A DNA stretch of 64,000 nt from Ricordea florida (GCA_949710005.1 OX453287.1:14439366-14503365); one strand, 5' to 3'; counted from the stretch's first letter, positions 48,890 through 61,039 are shown. Notes: a model not told the origin generated them from the letters alone. Numbers and translations are program-made.

Positions 48890-49191
48890 GAGAGAGTAAA
48901 AGACAAATGACAAAAGACAACTAGGTTAATATTCACAATAATCTTATGGTAGATCCGAGCTTCTGATTGGTTCTTTTTAGTCAACGTTTTGCCACACGGA
49001 CAGTTTTCACAACCTAGGGCCAATATTTCCTAGTATGGCCCTCATCCTTGATTAGAAAGATGTAAATATCAAGCAAACTCTAAGTCAATAAGCTATACAA
49101 ATATGTTACCATAGAATAATTAAAATAACTTGCCAAAACTCATGAAGGAGAAAAATGTGAAAGCCACAGCCAACTTTGTCTTTTCCTTCAT
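46948..49191 (-). CDS. Small secreted eight-cysteine protein, paralogue 1
   Basis: Exons 49134-49191, 47166-47341 and 46948-47070 give 118 residues. Exon 1 encodes a signal peptide (start MKEKTKLAVAF). Exon 2 holds six cysteines in GGCGS, FSCFS, NGNCPF, YDYCG and QVCCK contexts. Exon 3 holds SPCLDEPC and a basic/amphipathic tail ending SSKRHD. The first intron appears to begin with GC (GCAAGT), as in paralogue 2; the decayed copy has GT. Intron 1 holds a LINE fragment. Eight cysteines with one CC pair recall coral small cysteine-rich proteins (SCRiPs), a group that includes toxins, but the match is not established. A clip-like or other defence role is also possible. Confidence 0.7.
47701..47745. 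repeat. (GA)n microsatellite, 3' side of the LINE
   Basis: A GAGAGA run on the plus strand next to the 3' tail of the minus-strand LINE fragment. Confidence 0.9.
47757..48800 (-). mobile_element. 5'-truncated LINE with reverse transcriptase 3' half
   Basis: One open minus-strand frame (to the stop at 47878) reads LIYINDLPNCL, MFADDTNLTV, LSLNTTKTEFLI, KSLGVYIDD, LIQPSFDYCDLVWDN and LQNRAGRVI, then a C-terminal GPKLWNSLPNSIK. This is the catalytic palm to C-terminus of a CR1/Jockey-type enzyme. The 3' end has AATAAAGTG and a (TCAC)n tail. It lacks its 5' half. It lies in intron 1 of the Cys-rich gene, in the same orientation, and is still open, so it is fairly young. Confidence 0.8.
48803..48897. 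repeat. (GA)n microsatellite, 5' side of the LINE
   Basis: A long GAGAGA run directly at the 5' truncation point. It explains the LSLSLPLSL tail-in of the LINE frame, which is not real protein. Confidence 0.9.
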
Positions 49192-50949
49192 TATGAACGG
49201 TCTGAAAATGTAAAACATAACATAGGTATCTTTGCTTTTAAATAAAACATGTTAAAGGCACCTAAACAGTCAGTTAGGGATTTTTCCAAATTTCCTCAAA
49301 ACGTTTTGTATTAAGAGGTTTAAGATTGCAGGAAGGCAATCGAAAACAGTGGATAGAAAAACTTACCACCTTATTGCGATCAAGTCACAGCAATTTCCTG
49401 AACCAACAGTTTCTAGTTATTACAACTTGAATCGGCTGGTAATTAGGTCTTTTTATAATCCACCATCAATAATTAATCAGGATCTCAGCCGTACCTGTCT
49501 TGTCGTGCTGTGCTGTTAAGCTGTGTTGTCGGAGTTATTAGCTAATACATTTTTTTTGTCATATGGACGGGAGCGTTTTAGTGGGGAACTGAAATAATAA
49601 AATACGTTTATCTACCGTGCTACTGAGAACAGAAATGCTTCAATGTTAAGTCGACTACAGGTTACCAAAGTATGAAAACGACTACCCATTGTGTTTGATT
49701 TTTTTCCGTTTTAAAAAATGAATGACTTTATTATTCAAGTCATTGAAACTGACTAGAGTATCTCTTAAGTTGCTATCGCAGTTATCCTAAATAGAATGAT
49801 GCTCGTATGACAACCTCTGAAGCTAGGTAACTTTCTTTAATACATACCATTATAAAACTCTTGTCATTCTTTTGTGTTTAGCGGGTAAAATAACTGAATG
49901 AATAATGAAACATAACAAAGAAATACTTAAACGTAGTAGAGTTTTGCGGAGCGGTGAAATGAGAATATATAGATTGGTACACTTCGCAAGACAAAACACT
50001 CAGTGTGAAAACATGGATGCCTCGGCTGGGCTATTTAACGTGATAAAAGGATCAAATTTTTTACATTTTCTTACAAGAGTTAAGGATTGAATAATTTATA
50101 CTGCCAGGGACAACGTTTTTATTTTTTAAGTTTATGGATAAGCATTGGCATGAGGAACTAGGGGCCTATCGCACCTGTATTATAGTTAATTTTTAACGTA
50201 TTTTGAATCTTATTGCTTTATTGATTTTAACAGTTGCTGCTGATTAACTAAGTTTTCTGGCGACACCTTGGCACTCAAACAGGATCTGCGAATATTATTC
50301 CTGGCTTTAACTTCGTTTTAATCATTACAGAAGTGTGGGCCCCATACCACGACAGTCATTCGGATGCTCTTATTCTAAAATTTCCGTTTAGTGGCCAATA
50401 GTCTTACCAATCTTTTGTAAGAAGGAATCCAAAACTACATTGACCTTAAGCCAGCAGAGACGCACTGTTAATAGGGAAAGAGACAACAAGAAAATGGTCT
50501 TCCAATTGATTGTAAGAAAAACCAACTCACGCACCGATCAAGTGGACTCTAATTGACTCTAATTGCAGGCTTTCTTAATTCAGGAAGCTTAAGTTTTCTT
50601 AGCAGTATAAAATTATATAATATTACGTTCGGCTTCGCAACGTTATTAATAATAAATTTCCTTCTCCTTATCATTTTTTAATGGACAAAACCTCATCCAA
50701 CTAAATCTCGTCTTCAATTCCTACCTACAATTTGACCTTTGCAATGTTCGTTGACCATTGCAAAGCGCGGTATTTCGGTCTTTGGGTACCTGACAACGAT
50801 CATATTGCACAGCCATGAAATATAATGTTCATTGATTTTTTCTTCTGTTGGTGATAATTTGTGTAAATCTGTAACGCTTTTAAAAGAGCCACACCAGGAC
50901 CAAGGAGTCGGTCCCAGCAAGTCCCAGTCCAGTTTCAGTTGACATGCCC
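49192..50949. other. 5' flank of Cys-rich paralogue 1, upstream copy of a segmental duplication
   Basis: About 49200-50670 matches 54005-55085 piece by piece (for example GATCAGGATC, CTGTCTTGTCGTGCTGTG, GTGTGGGCCCC). It presumably contains the promoter, as the similarity starts right at the ATG. No further gene is seen. Confidence 0.55.
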
Positions 50950-51370
50950 AGTTGAGACAAGTAGACAAGTTCCAGTCTAGTTTCAGTCGCCCAGTTGAAC
51001 ATACTACGCAAGATTCTGTTAAACCGGCATCCTCAGATATATGTCTTGATCAAAGGTCTGTGGAATCATCGTCTCAACCAACTGAACGCTTATCTGAAGG
51101 TACTATTGTGCCCAGGCAAGAACGTGGACAAGAAATTGTGCAATCATTACGTCAGGTCATTTCTTCACCGAAGGTTGAGTATAAGCGCTTTGATGGGAAC
51201 CCAATGAAGTATATTTAGCTTATGTAGAACTTTGAAGCTTGTTAAGAGAAAGACAATTCTGACAATTTCAGGAGGCGTCTGATTCAGCACGAATCAGGTA
51301 CGATAGGAAATTGAAAGCTATTTGAACTTAGATGTGGATGAAGGTTATTACGTTGGAAATTAAAGAACAC
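50950..51370 (+). pseudogene. BEL/Pao-like gag remnant
   Basis: A plus-strand frame of 88 codons ends SPKVEYKRFDGNPMKYI then a stop. After shifts, a block DSARIRYDRKLKAI and LDVDEGY follows. In BEL/Pao elements the gag carries this FDGNP block and a later LxPDEGY block. No LTRs were found nearby, so this is a fragment. Confidence 0.55.
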
Positions 51371-51590
51371 GCTGCGACAGAGCGGACAAAGACAAATACA
51401 AAGAGAAAAGCAAGGGCAGAGTCGCAGAAATCGACTTCCTCACAGGTTTACAACCTTGGCCACACGCGGACAAAATGATCGAAAGTGAAACTCTCAGCAT
51501 AGAGGTTTACAAGCAACAAATGGTGCGGCGCAAGGCTGTCCAGAGCCACTGAGCTCAATTGCTCAATCGCTCAATTGCTGAGGTCCAAGA

Positions 51591-52230
51591 TTGAACACAG
51601 CTGATAGTTCAAGCTCCGAAATGAACAATCAAGATGGAGATAAGGTAACTGCTTTAACAAGGGCCGGTGAGAGAGTACGCTTAAGGGTTATTCCTCTCAA
51701 AGTCCATGTAAAAGAACTGAATACAAGGCTTTATGCAAAACGGCCTTACTATCTCTCCAAAGGCAAGAACAAATTATTGAACATTCATTATCATGTTCCA
51801 AGGTCCAACAGTATATGGAATTCTATTGATGAAGATATTAAATCATCTTCATTGTCTTTGTTTAAAAGGAAAATGAAACAGCTCTCTATCAAAGATTACT
51901 AGACATCTGTGCATTGACTTTGTAATTTTAAGATAAGAAATAATGTTGTTTTGCAATGTAAGAATTTTAGTCACTTAAATATACTGGTAGTTTACCTAAC
52001 TTTGTTTATTCATATGCTGTACTTTTTTGTGTGTCTCTATGTCTGTTTTTGCCTGTGTCTCTGATCTGCACATTTAAACACCTTTTCTTTTAACCGGGTT
52101 GTCTGGAATTTTTAACTTTAAGGTTATTTCGGGCAACTAGCACCCCTACAATCTGCAGTAATACTATTATTATTTTTATTCTTTGTAGTAATCATGGGGT
52201 GAAATAAATTATTCTTGTTGTTGTTGCTGG
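51591..52230 (+). mobile_element. LINE 3' end fragment with (TTG)n tail
   Basis: A 103-codon frame (51591-51902) ends NSIWNSIDEDIKSSSLSLFK and KQLSIKDY, the typical C-terminal end of a Jockey/CR1-type reverse transcriptase (SIWNSL...I..A.SL..FKR). A 3' untranslated region of about 320 bp follows, with AAATAAATTATTC and TTGTTGTTGTTG. Confidence 0.65.
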
Positions 52231-52751
52231 GTCAGTATCTACCCAGTGTCTCTACTTACTAAGCTGGAATAAGAAAGCAAGACAATGGATATGACAGTGA
52301 TACGTGGAAACCTAGCAATATCACTTAAGTATATGGACTTCAGCAACTTATAACGGAACCAACTGGAATACTTCCGACGTCTTCGATGTTAATTGATATA
52401 ATCTTCACTAATTGGCACAAGAGGACTTCGGTGTGGCACCAAACTGGTTGGGATCAACAATCTCCAAAATAGCAGGGCCAACATAAGCATGACCAACAAA
52501 TTTTTCAGCTACCTTCGATAGCATAATAGGAGTAAGCTATATTGGTCTAATATGCTTCGAGACAACAGTAACGAATGAAGAAGAATGAAAGCAGGAATGA
52601 AATGTGGACATGTTTGTGTTCAATAATTGTTCCCTACAGTCTTCGCGGTTACGAAGACGGCTAACTAAAGATGAAATAATTACATTCATATCTCAAATTT
52701 CAGCAGTTTTATTGAGTTCAATTTATGGTTTAAAGGGCTTGCGTATAGCTT

Positions 52752-54004
52752 TTAATCATGACGCCTTGAGGAGGCAAGAAGAGCTCCCAGAATGCTTTTA
52801 CGCCTGGACTTCCCTTCTTTACTCTTTCCCAGATCCTTATTGCAGGGCTCATCCAAGCATGGAGAGTTAACAACCTGTAAAAAATAGCAGGCGTGGTATA
52901 TTCAAACAGCAAAACAGACTCAAGAACAAATTTGGATTATCAAGCTTTTTATGGATATGATTTTTCTTACCCTCATGGTTACGTCTTGTGGAATCTTGCA
53001 ACACACTTGATACCTGCCGCAGTAGTCGTAATTGTCCTCCGCCAACTTTTGATAACCAAATGGGCAATTCCCGTTGTCGACTTCAGAGAAACAAGCAAAA
53101 AGGTCGCTTTGAGCAATACTTCCACATTTTCCATTCACTTTTCCAACTGTTGAGGTAATAACCCATCACGTGAGAATATGTTTACTAGTATCTTGGTGGG
53201 TTATTCTTTATGGCCAGCCGGATAACGTCAATGATCTCAAATTAAATGCGTCATTTTATAGCTTACAGTAAAAGTTATTAGCATAAATAGTCAGGTGATT
53301 ATACAAAATCGCTTGCTCTGATTGGTTCGCTATTTCGGATTATCAGCCGATAATCACCTCGTCAAACTCAGTGTTAATCGGTGAATATTCAAATAACATC
53401 ATGATTTTGGGATTATTGACTTGACGCAACAATAGCTGAAATGAATGGGAAAATGGCTGACTACAAATTTGAATTGTTGAATGAGGTTTCTTCAATTTTG
53501 AAGATTGCAATCCGGAGGGAAGCATCGTCAAAAATTTCTGTTTTAAAGAATAAAACAATTCTTGGATTTGGCTTAGTATGATATGAAGAATTACGCGGAT
53601 CTCGGAGGATAACACCAACTCAATATGCCCTGCCTTGTAAGCAGTTAAGATAAACCAAGCCTGCATTTTGATTGGCTACCCGACAAGCACGGGTACAATA
53701 AACCCGTTATCGAAAGTTTCACATCCAGAGTTTAGTTATTATATGGTAAAGGAGTCTTGAGGTAAATCCGAGCTTCTGATTGGCTCTTTTTAGTCGAAGT
53801 TTTGCCATGCGGACCGCTTTCACCACCTCGGGCCAATATTGCCTACTATAGCCCTCGCCCTTGATTAGAAAGATGTAAATATCAAGCCCACTCTTAGTCA
53901 ATAAGCCATACAAATACGCTACTATAAAATAATTAAAATAACTTGCCAGATATCATCAAGGAGAAGAATGTGAAAGCCACAACCCATTTTGTCTTTGCTC
54001 TCAT
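52752..54004 (-). CDS. Small secreted eight-cysteine protein, paralogue 2
   Basis: Exons 53947-54004, 52971-53146 and 52752-52874 have exactly the sizes of paralogue 1 (58, 176 and 123 bases) and give 118 residues. The signal peptide starts MRAKTKWVVAF. Cysteines are at about 27, 38, 47, 62, 68, 69, 84 and 89. The tail after SPCLDEPC is rich in Lys, Arg and Ser and ends SSRRHD. Intron 1 again begins GCAAGT. Without the LINE, intron 1 is only 800 bases. Secretion is inferred from the signal peptide. A toxin or defence role is possible, by analogy with coral small cysteine-rich proteins, but not shown. Confidence 0.72.
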
Positions 54005-55085
54005 TATGAAAGGCCTAAAAAGGTAAAACATAACATAGGTATCTTTCCTTTAAAGAGAACATTGTAAAAGTACCGAATTAATGAGAAATTTTTACAAATT
54101 TCCTTAAGACGATTCATATTAAGGGGTTTAAGTTTGCAGGAAGGCAAATTAAAACAGCGGATAGAGAAACTTGCCCACCTCAATATGATCGAGTCACAAC
54201 AGCTTCCTGAATCAACAGTTCCTTTTGTGATTGTCTTCTTATATTTCACCATCAATAATTGATCAGGATCGTTACCGTACCTGTCTTGTCGTGCTGTGCA
54301 GTTAAACTGTGTGATCGGAGCATTAGTTGTTAAGAATTTTTTTGTCATATGGAGGGAGCATTTAAGTGGAGAACTGAATACGTTTATCCACCGTACTACT
54401 GAGAACAGATCGCTAATGCTTTTTTGTTAAGTGAGAGGATACCAAAGTATAAAATTTCTACACTTTGCACTTGGTTTAATTTTCTCCATTTTAAATAATG
54501 AATTAAGATCCATTATTCAACGCTCTTCAACTGCTTTAACTCTTAAGATTTATGGATAAGCATTAGTATGATTAACATGGGGCCAACTTCCCCTGAATTA
54601 TAGTTAATTCTTAAGGTACATTGAATCTTATTTCCTTACCGATTTTTATAGTTGTTGCTGATTAAGTTTTCTGGCGTCATCTTGGCACGAAAGCGGGATC
54701 ATCGAATATTATGGCTGACTTTAATTATAACTTCCTTTTAATCATTATAGAAGACAGAGTGTGGGCCCCTTACCACGACTGCCATTCTGACCCTCTCATT
54801 CTAACATTTCCGTATAGAGGCAGATAGTCCTACCCATCATTAATAAGTTCGGATCCGAAACTAGATAGACTTCAGGACAGAATAGATGTTCGATAAATAG
54901 GGAAAGAGACTATTAATTGATTGTAAGAAAAACCAGCTTGCACACCGATCAAGCTCACTCCAACGGCAGTTTTTATTAACTTGATCAGGAGGCTTGAATT
55001 TTCTGGACAGCGTAAAATTATATAATATTTTGGTCAGCGTCGCAAATTCTTAACCATATAAATAATAAATTTCGTTCTCGTTATC
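54005..55085. repeat. Second copy of the segmental duplication upstream of Cys-rich paralogue 2
   Basis: Collinear with about 49192-50670, with small indels. It ends near the ATAATAAATTTC / TTCTCGTTATCA block that matches the text near 50650-50670. Confidence 0.65.
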
Positions 55086-55249
55086 ACGAAGGGAGAAGGC
55101 GAAGTTTCTATCACCAGGAGCCATGGGCTCCGGCTATCACCCGTTCCAAAACGAGCCCAAAATCATGACTTGGTTCAAGCAGTAGGGAATGGCCGTTTCT
55201 AGCCCATCGAATTTATTTCGATATTTTTTATAATTTTTTTTTATTCTCT

Positions 55250-55440
55250 TCTGCAGTACATTCTGGATATCTAATCAGCGAGGTCCGCACCCACAGTGCA
55301 TTCTGGGTAGCTAGTCGGCTTGGCTATGGTTATATCTGAGCCGGTGGGGCATTCTGGACGAATATTCAGCGAGGCTTTGACGATATCCGGGCCTGCAGTG
55401 CATTCTAGGTAAATTGTCAGCGAGGCGTTGGTGATACTAA
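55250..55440. repeat. Minisatellite, four ~47-bp units
   Basis: Each unit carries CAGTGCATTCTGGGTA (or a variant) and then CAGCGAGGC. Starts near 55258, 55298, 55345 and 55396. Confidence 0.75.
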
Positions 55441-55597
55441 TAAATTATTTTTCTTTTACCATCTTCGACTGACTCACGCGTGGCTCGTCTGGCATTATAT
55501 TCCTGTCTCACTAGCGTAAAGATTTTTATGCAGAGTATTCGATTGCTGTGAGAATCAGTCATTATCACATTTGAGGTACGAAAGCCAAGGAGGGCCT

Positions 55598-55695
55598 ACA
55601 GACTTCAGGCTTCAAACTTCGGACTTCAGACTTCAGACTACAGACTTCAAACTTCGGACTTTAAATTTCGGATATCAGATTTCAGATTTTAGACC
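55598..55695. repeat. Heptamer repeat (ACTTCRG)n
   Basis: A run of GACTTCA/GACTTCG heptamers that decays towards the right. Confidence 0.85.
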
Positions 55696-56214
55696 TGGCA
55701 GCTCAGATTTCAAGTATTTTCGGGGTAGTTTCTAAAGAAACTGGTGCTGCGTTGGTGGGAATTGAAACACAAGAAGTAAAAGATAATTACTGAAGGCGAG
55801 CAGCATTATATCCAATAATGCTACTCGCCTAGGTAATTATCTATTACATTTTACACTGTTTCTGCTCTCCGTCCCATTGAACGAGATTTACATGGAATCA
55901 GCTCATAGTCGCTTAAGGGCACTCCGCCTTAAATTTATCTACTAGGTCGTTCGACAATCTCTATGATAACTGTCCTTGGTTTTTTTAATATGGTTATTTT
56001 TTCCTTTTAAATGCCTGCTTAAGTCACCTCTTACAACAAAATGCAGTCAAGTCGAAGTTCTATTCTAAACCTGGGACCCACAAGGGGATTTTTTAAATTA
56101 ACAGCACTCTTTCCAAAGTCTCATGTCATACTTCCATCCTGTGGGTGTTTCCTCGCAGACTATTTCTTAACGTGCGGGCGCGGCCGTGAGGAGGTCTTTC
56201 ATGATAATATAAAT

Positions 56215-57530
56215 TAGTTCTATGGTCTCACGACGGAGTCACTTGGGTGGTGATCGCGACGTTTCGACTGCTTACTGCTAGAATTCTTCAGGCGATGGGG
56301 CCGACTGTTCCAGTGCAGCATTATATATCACGTTGGTCTGCTGTGATTGGTTCGTGTTGATCTGACCATTGTTTTCGTTAACCATGTTTTCCTCCGGCGT
56401 CCACTGGTTTGCCGGGCGCTTGTTATGATGTTTCCTGGTTGTCAGCATCCACGCTTCCGGTATTTCGATTCCATTTTCCCTGTTGATGTTGTTAGGGCTA
56501 CGTTTTATGTGGATTGCCTCCTTTACCTTTCTTGTATACCAGTGAGTGTCCCGATCAATAAACTTCACATCTTCCCACATCGTCCGGTCCCGTTGGCGTG
56601 TTCAGAAACGACGGAGCTCTGAGTGCGTGCTAAGCATGTATCTCTGTTGCGTTCTTTAATGCTCTCTTGTATGGGTCGGTCTGTTTCTCCGATATAAACT
56701 TTACCGCATTCGCAAGGTATCCTGTAAACTACACCATCTTGTTTCTTTGGTTCGGCAAGATCTTTTGGTTTGACTAGTCGAGATCTCAATGTCGTGTTGG
56801 ACTTGAAGACAGTTGTTGTGGGTTGCGGGGGAGAGTTTCCGAAATTCCTTTGATGTATGGTAGCACAGCAATGGACTTGAATTCTGGTGCTTCTCTCAGT
56901 GGTGCTGGATTCTTGGTTTTGGTTACTTTCTGAAGGAAGGCTGCAGGGCAACCGTTGGCAACGAGAGCTGTAAATATGTGTTTCTGCTCCTCGGTTGTTC
57001 CTGATGGTTTGGTAATGATTCGTTTAGCCCGATCGTGTAAACACTTGACAATAGCGCGTTTTACTGACTGTGGATGGTACGAATCATACGCTAGGTACCG
57101 GTCAGTGTGTGTGGGCGTTCTGCGGACGCTGGTGTATAAAATTCCGTCTGGTTCCCTAGTTACTTGTGAGTCGAAGAAGGCGATCTTGTTAATATTCTTG
57201 GTCCCCATGGTGAAATGGATAGACGGGTGTTGTTGATTGAGTTGGTTTAGGAAATTATCCACGCTATTTTGTTTCATGATGGTAAAGGTGTCGTCTACGT
57301 GGCGTTTTCATATTCGTGGTTGTACCGGGTTGTTGCCAGGGCTTTTTCTTCCAACACTTCCATGCACAGGTCAGCAATAACGGCGGAAACAGGACTCCCA
57401 ATCGGTGCTCCTTCTTGTTGTTCGTAGAGTGCTCCGTTGTTCATGAAGTATGTGGATCGCAGGACGAAATTAAGGAGGTCTGTAATTTGGATGGGGGTGA
57501 GCGTTGTATGGTCTCATCTCTTGCACTTCT
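56215..57530 (-). pseudogene. Decayed Penelope-like retroelement with GIY-YIG endonuclease
   Basis: Minus strand, 5' truncated. From about 57530 the frame reads LLNFVLRSTYF and EGAPIGSPVSAVIADL (reverse transcriptase), and the catalytic block HVDDTFTIM follows in a shifted frame near 57295. Next come the thumb region (57277-56786) and a linker. After a further shift near 56830, the GIY-YIG module reads GVVYRIPCECGKVYIGETD, with IKERNRD and SEHA. The C-terminus NNINRENG...ENGIEIPEAW ends at 56278. At least three frameshifts make it non-functional. The 3' end carries GCAGTCGAAACGTCGCGATC, typical of these elements. Confidence 0.8.
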
Positions 57531-58420
57531 GATAGGATCAAGGACACAAGATGCCTTCCCCTTTCTAACCCATTTCTTCTGTCACGTTGACGTATCTCGA
57601 GCTTGGGTTCCTCAAACGTATCCACTTCAGCCAAGATGAGCTCGAACTCTTGGAACTCTTCGACCTCTCCTCTATGAGTTTGGATCCCAGGTTGCGTATG
57701 GTATTCGTTTTAGCATTGGCTAGTGCGACAGTCGGCTCATGTTTACTTATATACTTTGGTGGAACGATGCTTGAAAGCCAACCCGCATCCTACTGAGATG
57801 GCCCCTAAGAGGCCTCTAGCAGCAACTAAGGGAGCCCTTACGACCACGGCCAATCCAGTCAGGTTTGTTTCTAGGGAACTATTAACAGTGCACAGATAGG
57901 AACCCGCACCCTGCCCCTAGTTTGATACATAAGCCCCTAGCTTGGGTATATTTTTTCCTAACATCGTTATAATGTTTAATATCCTCATCCAAGTATTTCA
58001 AAGCCTCGTAGTTCAAATGGTAGTATTTTGCTAACCTGCTGAGGATGCTGATCCATTGCCAGGCTACCCTAACGTGCATTAAATTTGCCAGTAGCCATTC
58101 ATACATGTTTGTCGTATGAGACGAAATAAGAGCCAGTCAGGTGCATTGTCCAACAACACAACAACATGAACCGATTGGTTCAACCCAGACCTCCCTTCTC
58201 TAAATCTAGTGCAAACATTTAGTTAGCTAGCATAACCCCAAATTAATGCAGATGACTGCACCTAAATAAATGTATAAGAGCTACTTCCTGTATGTATAAA
58301 AAAGTAGGAATACTTTTTTGCCATCCCAAAAGCTGAAGTTAAGCAATAAACACAGGGAGATACAGCTTAAAAATACTTAAAAAGTGCGTATTTTAAACTG
58401 CTGCTATTATCATTCACCAG
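57531..58420. other. Spacer without a supported gene
   Basis: A 69-codon plus-strand frame at 57587-57796 contains a hydrophobic stretch (VFVLALASATVGSCLLIYFG) but has no further support. No repeat is obvious. Confidence 0.3.
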
Positions 58421-59160
58421 TCTGTTCCTGCTGGAAAGCAAAAGCTTTTTTCACCATCACTAGCGAAGCTGGATTTAGAGCCTCTTAAGCGGGATATTCC
58501 AAAATACCACCAAAATATGCCAAAAACAGCATCGGATTCCAAGGAACAGTGGCTTGACAAAGTTGATTTGTTGACACACGTCCCTGGTGATTACGAATGG
58601 CCAGTCAAGCAATTGAGGAATGCAAAACGAACTAACCCAGCTGCTCCTGCAGTGCTGACCAAATCTCACCCGAGTTAATGGAGATGAGAGACAGGGAGGC
58701 CTGCAAAAAAGTATGTTAAAACCCCCCACTACTGCAAAAGTGTTTTGACATGATATATGACTCCTAACCATTACCATGAATTGGGTATTCTGGTTCATGT
58801 TGCCCTTTATGAACTTGATTGTTAAAGTTTTAATACATGTATTCTGTCGAATCCACTTGACAGCTTTTATGATTTTCCGTAATTTTTCAAAAAGAACACT
58901 ATTGTTATCTATTTAATGAAGTACTTAAACAGAAACATCCTACTAATCAAAGTATAGCGGTAAACCACTCTTTAGTATACTGCAGTTCATTTTTTTAATT
59001 GTTGATTACTAAAATGAACAGCAGTGTACTCTATACAATGCACAGCACTAAATAGTTATTGCTTGATTTCTTGTAGATTTATCCTGGGTGTTATCGAACT
59101 CCAAGAGAAAGTGAGGCACCCGTCCAGATGACGGATGACTTCTTGGAAGAGCTAGAACTG
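58421..59160 (+). pseudogene. Two-exon coding remnant, family unknown, with a frameshift
   Basis: Exon 58421-58710 follows an acceptor (TCATTCACCAG). It reads SVPAGKQKLFSP, DIPKYHQNMPKT, WLDKVDLLTHVPGDYEWP and NPAAPAVLTKSHP, then needs a one-base shift (about 58675) to continue ELMEMRDREACKK up to a GTATGT donor. A second, phase-compatible exon starts at 59079 (acceptor TTCTTGTAG): IYPGCYRTPRESEAPVQMTD, DFLEELEL. The long frame and splice sites argue it was a real gene. I do not recognise it. Confidence 0.45.
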
Positions 59161-61039
59161 ATTGTTTTGTCGATTTTTATTTTGATGATTTTGACAAGAC
59201 ACTAGTGATTGGTAAACTAAGGTTGATTGAGGAAAATTCCTTCCAAGTACATTATCGGAAGGGATCATATTGTGGTCACCGCAAAATCTTCTAAGGAGAA
59301 AAGGGGAGGTACAGGTATAGGGTTTTAAGAACCCACCATGGTGAAGATAGCTGAGAAAAGCGTTTTTTGTTTTCAAACAGATGGTCAAAACGTTCTTCAG
59401 TGTTTTGTCTTAATTAACGCTATGACACAAAACTAGAAATTTCTCCAATATATACATCTGGCTCCACAAGGTTGACTACAATGTGCAACGCAGCATGCAA
59501 ATTCTACGTTTTTGTATTCTTATCTTCAGTGCTCTACATTAAACAGCATGTGCAGGCATGAAGATTAGGATTGTGAGCCCGTCTTGGGCGCCCGAAATGA
59601 TATAGTTTTACTGCGACTTCATATCGGGTGTTGCAGAATTTCATCAGCCGTATTCATCGGGAGTTGCAGAATTTCTGAAGCGCTAAGTTCAGCGTGGTTT
59701 TCAGTGACCTCTCTCCTTTAAAATCGAATTTTTGCAAACTTTCAAGGAAACGTATGATATCTTGGTTGTTTCATGTCATTTTTATTTGAACTGAAAAATT
59801 TTCCGCAAAAGTTAAAGAAATATAACAAACTCAATGGTCATGATGACAAATGTTGCCTCCATCGGCTTTTAAAATCTATCTTGGAAAAAGATATAATACC
59901 TTGGAGATCGTTTTCGAAAACAGTAGCTGGATACTAGCTAGGGGTAGGCTTGTTAATTTGCAAGCTCTCTCGCCTCAAGAGAAAATGGAGCTGGTTCGTA
60001 AAGAAAATGGTGCTACGTCGGTGGGAGACTGAAACATGAAAATGGCCAGGTTTATCTGAAATCTGAATAAAATGAAAACGATAACAATTGACCAATTCTA
60101 AAGTTTGAAAAATATATGGAAGCAAAGTGAAAGAGGCTTGCCAATTTCATTTTTACACTTGTGCTCTTCTCGGCGTCTTCGTGTTTGCTAAATTATAAAT
60201 GCCTTTTTAGCAAACGTAAGCAAATACTTCGAGGATGGCACCGGCAATCTTAAAAAAACTTTTTCTCTTATAATATCTTTGGTGACAGGATCCTACTGTT
60301 CGCGCTACATTCCAGTTTTTTTTTTAAATTGCCGTCGCCAGCAGAAAACTTGATGTTCTGAAAGGTTCCGTTACCATTTGAACCAAGGACAGTGCACAAC
60401 TGCGGCTGTTTTCATGTTAAGTTCTAATATTTGTTTTTCTTTAACGCTGTTGTTTAGCGTGTTCTCGATGCGCTCGTTTTGCTAAGGTTTTGCTTCAGTT
60501 CACTGAGCGTATGATTTTTTTTAACCATTTCATTTTGCCTGGTGCCATATCCGGCTCGCAAAGCTATTTTATGATCGAGTGTTTCCTATGGCTATTAACA
60601 ATTCGTTTGTTTTTATGCTTCTGCAATATAATCATCTTGCATGTTTCGAACTTTCGTGAAACGAGATAGCAAAAGGCGGTATTATATCTAAACCTGCCAT
60701 AATTAGAACTTTTGGAAAGGTCTGGGTGTCTAAGAATGCCAAAAGTAAAGCCAGTTGGGCAATTCTTGGGATAACCACAAGTTATCCTTGAAAGTTGAAA
60801 GTTTCAATTTTTCTTAAGAAAGCTACCGCAAGGGTGTTTTACGGTATTTTTCTTAATACATGTTACCCGTAAAATTTCTCGTTTTTCATTATTCCCAGTC
60901 AATTTTTTAAAAATCTTTTAAAAACTTCGGTAGGTACCCTTTCTTGTAGTTCCTCTGCCCCCCACCCCCACCCACCCCCCCTCCATTTCTTCCTTCTCGG
61001 CGGTCTGTTGCTTTTGCATTTGAAAAAACATCGCCACTG
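59161..61039. other. Non-coding
   Basis: No supported gene. GC-poor DNA with a C-rich tract near 60956-60981. Confidence 0.35.
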
